Source: Psychromonas sp. L1A2 (GTDB lineage Bacteria > Pseudomonadota > Gammaproteobacteria > Enterobacterales > Psychromonadaceae). Taken from it: a stretch of DNA of 64,000 nt. This document shows positions 61,858 through 64,000 of the stretch, one piece after another (positions within the stretch are counted from its first letter, which is position 1; every line of letters starts with the position of its first letter). Below the pieces are notes generated by a model. That model had not been told where the DNA came from. It made no database searches and saw only the letters and a program-made list of their open reading frames with translations. A program made the translations under genes and the position numbers. The stretch lies in the NCBI RefSeq assembly GCF_009828855.1, contig NZ_WUAG01000001.1, forward strand, positions 682,001 to 746,000, in the 5' to 3' direction.

Positions 61858-62012
61858 ATTTACCTCATCATTTTAAAGTCTAAATATAGCAAAAAACAAC
61901 TTATTAATTAATCATTAAATTAAATGTTTAATTTAACTTGCTGATAATTAATGGTTTATTTTAAGCTTACTAATATATTTAACATTTTTTTTATATTTAG
62001 GTTAAATAGCTA

Positions 62013-62040
62013 TTGACACCTTTTTAAACCTATATATAAT
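62013..62040 (+). promoter_or_regulatory. Sigma-70 promoter of the cold-shock gene
   Basis: TTGACA and TATAAT, both exact, are separated by 16 bp. Transcription would start near 62047, giving a leader of about 140 nt, comparable with the 159-nt thermosensing leader of E. coli cspA. The leader contains an imperfect palindrome (CCGTATTAATGTACCG) near 62085-62100. Confidence 0.8.
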
Positions 62041-62187
62041 AATTTTTAGCTTGAAAGTTCGTTTTATATTTATGTACTTTGTTCCGTATTAATGTACCGA
62101 ATCCTATACATCATAAGTAATAGCAACACTTCTAGCCAACTGCCTTAATTTTTAAGGTTAATTACTCAAATTTATTAGGATATACAC

Positions 62188-62394
62188 ATGTCAACTACTA
62201 CTGGTACAGTTAAATGGTTCAACGAATCTAAAGGTTTTGGTTTCATCGAGCAAGAAAACGGTCCTGACGTTTTCGCACATTTCTCTGCTATCGCAAGCAC
62301 TGGTTTTAAAACTCTTGCTGAAGGCCAAAAAGTACAGTTTACTGTAACTCAAGGTCAAAAAGGTCCTCAAGCAGAAAACATCGTAGCTCTTTAA
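62188..62394 (+). CDS. Cold-shock protein, CspA family
   Basis: A 68-residue single cold-shock domain with RNP1 KGFGFIEQ and RNP2 DVFAHFS, starting [16 protein letters not shown]. It binds single-stranded RNA/DNA and melts secondary structure. Codon choice is strongly biased, as in highly expressed genes. The long leader points to cold-induced translation as in E. coli cspA; which Csp paralogue it is cannot be told. Confidence 0.96.
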   Translation: MSTTTGTVKWFNESKGFGFIEQENGPDVFAHFSAIASTGFKTLAEGQKVQFTVTQGQKGPQAENIVAL

Positions 62395-62430
62395 TATTGC
62401 TTCGATGAGCATTTATTGCTCATTCTGATT

Positions 62431-62467
62431 GAAAAAAAGGTAGGTTAATGACTTGCCTTTTTTTATG
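62431..62467 (+). terminator. Terminator after the cold-shock gene
   Basis: AAAAAAAGG...CCTTTTTTT forms a stem with some wobble pairs (GTAGGT against ACTTGC) around TAATG, ending in a T-run. Confidence 0.75.
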
Positions 62468-63123
62468 TCTGAAACAAAATTGAAATAAATAAACCTTTAA
62501 TTCAATTCAATTACAACATCAAAATAATTACAGCATCAATTCAATTACAACATCTATTTAATTACAGCATTAAAAAAATTAACATCTTTTCATTAACTCT
62601 CGTTTAAAACTCTCTCATATTAATACTTTATTATACTTTTAACCTTAGTACAGCAGTTTCGTTTTTAATTAAAATTAGACAATCAATTAATTAAAAAGCT
62701 TAGTAGAACTAGAACTAAGAGTCTTTAATATATGCATTCTTTTTTAATTGTAGTGCCTTCAAATAGGGTATTTAGCATTCTCCAGTAATACTAATCCTAC
62801 TAATCCTACTAATCCTACTAATCCCACTAATTAACTGATCTATTTTACTTGTTAAAATAACTCATTGCTTCGTTAGATGTTTAGTAAAGTGAACAATCAT
62901 TAAAGTATTCACATCTTTTGGTTAATTCTCCGATAGACGATTAACAAAGTTAATCTTTGAAAGGGTCAATTTACGCCTTGAATTGAACTGTTTTTTCAAC
63001 ACAAAATTTAGATAACATATTTAATATAATTGGTATAAATGTCTGCGTATTAGTGTTGATCAAAACACAAGATAGGCAGAAGCTGACAAGTTTAGGCTTG
63101 CCATGCAATTTAGCCGTTGATAA
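62468..63123. other. Repeat-rich non-coding stretch
   Basis: No gene is seen. ATTACAACATC / ATTACAGCATC occurs four times between 62508 and 62572. A 9-bp tandem ACTAATCCT runs 62790-62831 (four copies and a partial). About 62912-62955 resembles 20372-20418 (TTGGTTAA-TC, TAGA-GATT, AAGTTA). GTGTTGATCAAAACAC near 63054 is a partial palindrome. Confidence 0.6.
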
Positions 63124-64000
63124 CTAAATACGTGTCACTGTGCGTTTTTCAAATGGTAATATCACTGTAAAGATACTGCCATGACCAATTTCACTAGATA
63201 CTTTAATTTCACCCTTATGTTGATGAATAATTGAATAGCTAATTGATAAACCTAATCCTGTACCTTTTCCTAATGGTTTAGTGGTATAAAAAGGTGTGAA
63301 AATATCGTTAACTTTATTGGGATCTATACCTGTCCCTGAGTCTGAAACTTGAATATATAAATTATGATCTTGTACATGGGCCTTAAAGAACACAACTTTC
63401 TTCTCAGAGGTTTCTACTGAATCTCTGGCATTTATTAATAGGTTAATGAGTACTTGTTCTATTTGTGTCTTATTACAGAATAATAATGGCAATGAAGGGG
63501 GGATGACTTGCCTTAATTCGACTTGATCTTGTTTATATTGGTTGATAACAATTGAAATAACATTGTTAAAAATATCATTTGGATTTTCTTTCTGATAGTT
63601 ATCAAGTTCGCTATCTCGTCCAAAACTTCCTACTTGCTTAACAATTTTCTCGATACGTTCACTTTGAGTCATAATCGCTTTAAAGCTATTTTCAACTAAA
63701 TGATAATTTCCACTACCCAAGTTATCCATACACATATCTGTATGGATACAGATGACTTGTAAAGGTTGGTTTATTTCATGCGCGATGCCAGCTGCAATCT
63801 CACCCAATGAAGCCAATTTATTTGATTGAATGAGTTTAGCTTGGCTACTTTTACATTCATCATCTACACGTTTTAATTGGTCGTTATTATCAATATCTTT
63901 TTTATACAAGGCAATATTCAGTGTTAATAGCTTTACAGAGATTGCGGCAAGAAAAGAAATTAAGATCGTTAAAATTATAAATAAATCTTTTTCGTGTGGA
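63124..64000 (-). CDS. Sensor histidine kinase, cut by the window edge
   Basis: The C-terminal part of a sensor kinase. The H box is LGEIAAGIAHEINQPLQ, N box INLLINARDS, G1 SDSGTGIDP, and G2 GKGTGLGLSIS. The protein ends after the ATPase domain, without a receiver domain. The frame stays open from a possible TTG at 63909 to the window end and encodes a membrane helix just upstream (FIILTILISFLAAISVKLL), so the real start lies beyond 64000. A periplasmic or other sensor domain is expected there. The NtrB/DctB-like H box suggests a sigma-54-type response regulator partner. Confidence 0.9.
   Translation of the reverse strand, partial: PHEKDLFIILTILISFLAAISVKLLTLNIALYKKDIDNNDQLKRVDDECKSSQAKLIQSNKLASLGEIAAGIAHEINQPLQVICIHTDMCMDNLGSGNYHLVENSFKAIMTQSERIEKIVKQVGSFGRDSELDNYQKENPNDIFNNVISIVINQYKQDQVELRQVIPPSLPLLFCNKTQIEQVLINLLINARDSVETSEKKVVFFKAHVQDHNLYIQVSDSGTGIDPNKVNDIFTPFYTTKPLGKGTGLGLSISYSIIHQHKGEIKVSSEIGHGSIFTVILPFEKRTVTRI

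Noticed and set aside
63054-63069. FNR box near GTGTTGATCAAAACAC
   Set aside because: Only the left half TTGAT matches; the right half is not ATCAA.

Overview
The window is chromosomal DNA from an AT-rich marine gammaproteobacterium. Nqr and Rnf together, a polar-type flagellar set driven by sigma-54, bpt beside infA, bolA ahead of nqrA, a rhombosortase and many cold-type intergenic repeats suggest a Psychromonas-like member of the Alteromonadales/Vibrionales side. The genus is an inference from gene content and memory of protein style; no search was run.

Layout, left to right. 0-8.3 kb: an ion/solute antiporter (minus), then flgJ-flgK-flgL and a flagellin, with sigma-54 promoter matches before flgJ, flgL and the flagellin. 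8.4-13.2 kb: rhombosortase, a DTW-domain tRNA modification enzyme, ribosome rescue factor arfB, an unknown acidic protein, carbonic anhydrase divergent from a LysR regulator, and ruvC. 13.3-16.0 kb: rarD, ruvA, ruvB, followed by a 13-bp minisatellite. 16.5-24.1 kb: cytochrome bd oxidase cydABX behind a distant FNR box, convergent with the cydDC exporter that the oxidase needs for assembly. 24.4-29.7 kb: the complete ybgC-tolQRAB-pal-cpoB envelope operon. 29.8-31.05 kb: four intact tRNA-Lys(UUU) genes among about nine decayed tRNA-like units, then nadA, the same order as in E. coli. 32.3-39.7 kb: a yehS-like gene and the operon rnfABCDGE-nth (minus). 40.0-46.2 kb: anaerobic ribonucleotide reductase nrdD and activase nrdG, separated by a 3.4-kb accessory segment. 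46.4-49.2 kb: a chemoreceptor and an unknown gene. 49.5-53.4 kb: clpS-clpA, infA and bpt, most of an N-degron pathway. 53.7-61.4 kb: bolA and the Na+-NQR operon nqrABCDEF-apbE-nqrM. 61.4-64 kb: yaiI, a cold-shock gene with a long leader, a repeat-rich non-coding stretch, and a histidine kinase cut by the window edge.

The most unusual part is 42.3-45.7 kb. One 887-residue protein joins an N-terminal PHP phosphoesterase to an SMC/ABC-type ATPase with a coiled coil. It lies between nrdD and nrdG and is flanked by two related repeats of about 0.3 kb in inverted orientation. Their hairpins are kept by compensatory base changes. The protein's architecture matches single-gene PHP-ATPase anti-phage proteins as I remember them (Ppl / TrlF-like), so a defence cassette carried by structured repeats is the best reading, but it is an inference. 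A second oddity is the tRNA-Lys array with its structured 89-bp decayed units.

Regulation visible in the sequence fits a facultative anaerobe: FNR boxes before cydA and nrdD, paired NrdR boxes before nrdD, sigma-54 promoters for flagellar genes, and a GC-rich discriminator at the tRNA promoter.
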